The position numbers and the translations under genes are program-made. A stretch of DNA of 43,542 nt, taken from a virus. The notes beneath the pieces are model-generated. The model was given only the letters and a program-made list of their open reading frames with translations, did not search any database and had not been told where the DNA came from. The stretch covers positions 1-43,542 of IMG/VR virus record IMGVR_UViG_3300021964_000146; one strand, given 5' to 3'. Below are positions 42,817 to 43,542 of the stretch, piece after piece. Positions within the stretch are counted from its first letter, which is position 1; each line of letters opens with the position of its first letter.

Positions 42817-43209
42817 ATGACCGTTAAATGTGAAAAAGTTGCTACCTCACTTGAAGAAGGTATTAAGAACATCATTGAAACTTCTAAACTTGACTATGCC
42901 AAGTGGACTGGCGCTTGTTCTGAGAAAGCTGGTAAAGAAGAACGCTCAGATTACTTTCAGCGTACACTTGATGAATTTGAAAAAAAGTGTGAAGTACGAG
43001 AAGGACAAAATTACATCAAAGTAATCCGTGACAATTCTGTTCACTGCTTTGTAATCAAAAAACTAACTGCAAAAACTGAAGCAAAAGGTTTTAAAGTTGG
43101 TGATATTTTGAAGCCTGCCGGATGGCAAGCACCTGCTTTGAATAAACCTCGAGGAAATGTCTTCGAAGGATTTTTTATGAACTGGACAGGTCCTTTGTAC
43201 CTGTCTTAA
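42817..43209 (+). CDS. Hypothetical early protein
   Basis: The 130-residue protein starts MTVKCEKVATSLEEGIKNIIETSKLDYAKWTGACSEKAGKEERSDYFQRTLDEFEKKCEV, a charged helical half. The second half is beta-rich: GQNYIKVIRDNSVHCFVIKK, then KGFKVGDILKPAGWQAPALNKPRGNVFEGFFMNWTGPLYLS. The 'GDILKPA.W.APALN.PRGNVF' block looks conserved and functional, but I cannot name a family. It has its own sigma70-type promoter and strong ribosome site, typical of an early, host-interacting gene. Four cysteines are scattered and not clustered. Confidence 0.75.
   Translation: MTVKCEKVATSLEEGIKNIIETSKLDYAKWTGACSEKAGKEERSDYFQRTLDEFEKKCEVREGQNYIKVIRDNSVHCFVIKKLTAKTEAKGFKVGDILKPAGWQAPALNKPRGNVFEGFFMNWTGPLYLS
43185..43205 (+). 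other. Stem-loop at the end of the 130-residue gene
   Basis: GACAGGT (43185-43191) and ACCTGTC (43199-43205) can pair in a 7-bp perfect stem with a 7-base loop, spanning the last codons of the gene. The bases that follow (TTAATTG) are not a U-run, so this is at best a weak terminator or an mRNA-processing/stability element between two early genes. Confidence 0.35.
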
Positions 43210-43227
43210 TTGAGAAAGGACTATATT

Positions 43228-43542
43228 ATGAAATATGAAGTTTATCACAATGCGTTTGGCGACAAAGATATTCATGTCGCTAATGTTGAAATCGCTGGTT
43301 ATGTTCCTGTGATGAAAGCACTAGAGGAATGTTTCCGTAAAACTAACAACATTGAAGGCTCTTGGTCAAAAGGTCCTACTTTTGATTTCAAAGGAGAAAC
43401 ATTTGATAATTCTGATTATTCAGAAAATGTTGAAGTTGTAAAACCTCTTGTTGTTAAAGACGGCGTTGAATGGGGTCACCGTTCAACAAGTGTCGGCGAC
43501 TATGTTGTTGTTGATGGTACAAAATACATTTGTGATATGGTT
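43228..43542 (+). CDS. Hypothetical early protein (cut by window edge)
   Basis: An ATG at 43228 with an AAAGGA ribosome site opens a frame that runs 105 codons to the end of the window without a stop. It begins MKYEVYHNAFGDKDIHVANV and continues with EIAGYVPVMKALEECFRKTNNIEGSWSKGP, then VKDGVEWGHRSTSVGDYVVVDGTKYICDMV. It is predicted soluble, alpha/beta, with no motif I recognise. 'R.tSvGD.vv.dg..y.c' resembles the end of small phage proteins of unknown function, so the true end is probably close. It lies 18 bases after the preceding gene and may share its transcript. Confidence 0.75.
   Translation, partial: MKYEVYHNAFGDKDIHVANVEIAGYVPVMKALEECFRKTNNIEGSWSKGPTFDFKGETFDNSDYSENVEVVKPLVVKDGVEWGHRSTSVGDYVVVDGTKYICDMV

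Noticed and set aside
43185-43205. Rho-independent terminator after the 130-residue early gene.
   Set aside because: The 7-bp stem is real, but no U-run follows and it overlaps the coding end, so it is listed only as a stem-loop.

Overview
The window is a piece of the genome of a T4-like contractile-tailed phage (Caudoviricetes, T4 superfamily). The order of the recognisable virion genes, read along the minus strand, is gp25, gp6, gp7, gp8, a DUF4815 giant protein, fibre genes, gp13, gp14, gp15, gp16, gp17, gp18, gp19, gp20 and a gp67-like prohead core gene. This is the conserved T4 module order. The very AT-rich sequence, the cyanophage- and pelagiphage-type versions of gp6, gp7, gp8 and gp25, the DUF4815 protein, the DUF6445 and other 2OG-Fe(II) oxygenase-like genes and the many short fibre-like genes point to a marine phage, plausibly of SAR11 (Pelagibacter) or another small-genome marine alphaproteobacterium. 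The host is an inference; nothing in the sequence names it.

Layout. From about 42.44 kb down to 1, everything is on the minus strand and looks like late gene expression. 42.44-41.5 kb holds a small lipoprotein, a Cys/His-rich mini-protein, a small basic protein and a PAAR spike tip (gp5.4-like). 41.5-36.3 kb encodes the baseplate wedge (gp25, gp6, gp7). 36.3-34.0 kb is a fibre/receptor-binding insertion between gp7 and gp8. 33.9-25.2 kb encodes gp8 and a 2421-residue DUF4815 protein. 25.2-17.7 kb is a fibre region dominated by three paralogous glycine-rich proteins. 17.6-15.0 kb holds a hypothetical protein and three tandem 2OG-Fe(II)-dioxygenase-like genes. 15.0-9.6 kb has small structural genes and four repeat-type fibre genes. 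9.5-1 kb encodes neck, tail completion, terminase, sheath, tube, portal and prohead core. From 42.55 kb to the right edge the genes switch to the plus strand (small membrane protein, two unknowns) and carry sigma70-type promoters, as expected of early genes.

Regulation is legible. Nine intergenic sites on the minus strand carry a perfect T4-type late promoter element TATAAATA, one of them as three tandem copies. The plus-strand genes, and unexpectedly one pair of dioxygenase genes inside the late region, have TTGNCA-N17-TANNAT promoters. The early and (putative) late promoters at the strand switch overlap each other physically.

Items most worth a second look: the overlapping divergent promoters at 42.5 kb; a 53-residue metallothionein-like protein and a 56-residue lipoprotein just left of the switch; the dioxygenase cluster with its private sigma70-like promoter; the three glycine-rich fibre paralogues with near-identical C-terminal DNA; and a ParB-like gene squeezed between, and overlapping, both terminase genes. 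No tRNA, rRNA, CRISPR array, transposase, integrase or reverse transcriptase was seen. No gene-free stretch exceeds 300 bases.
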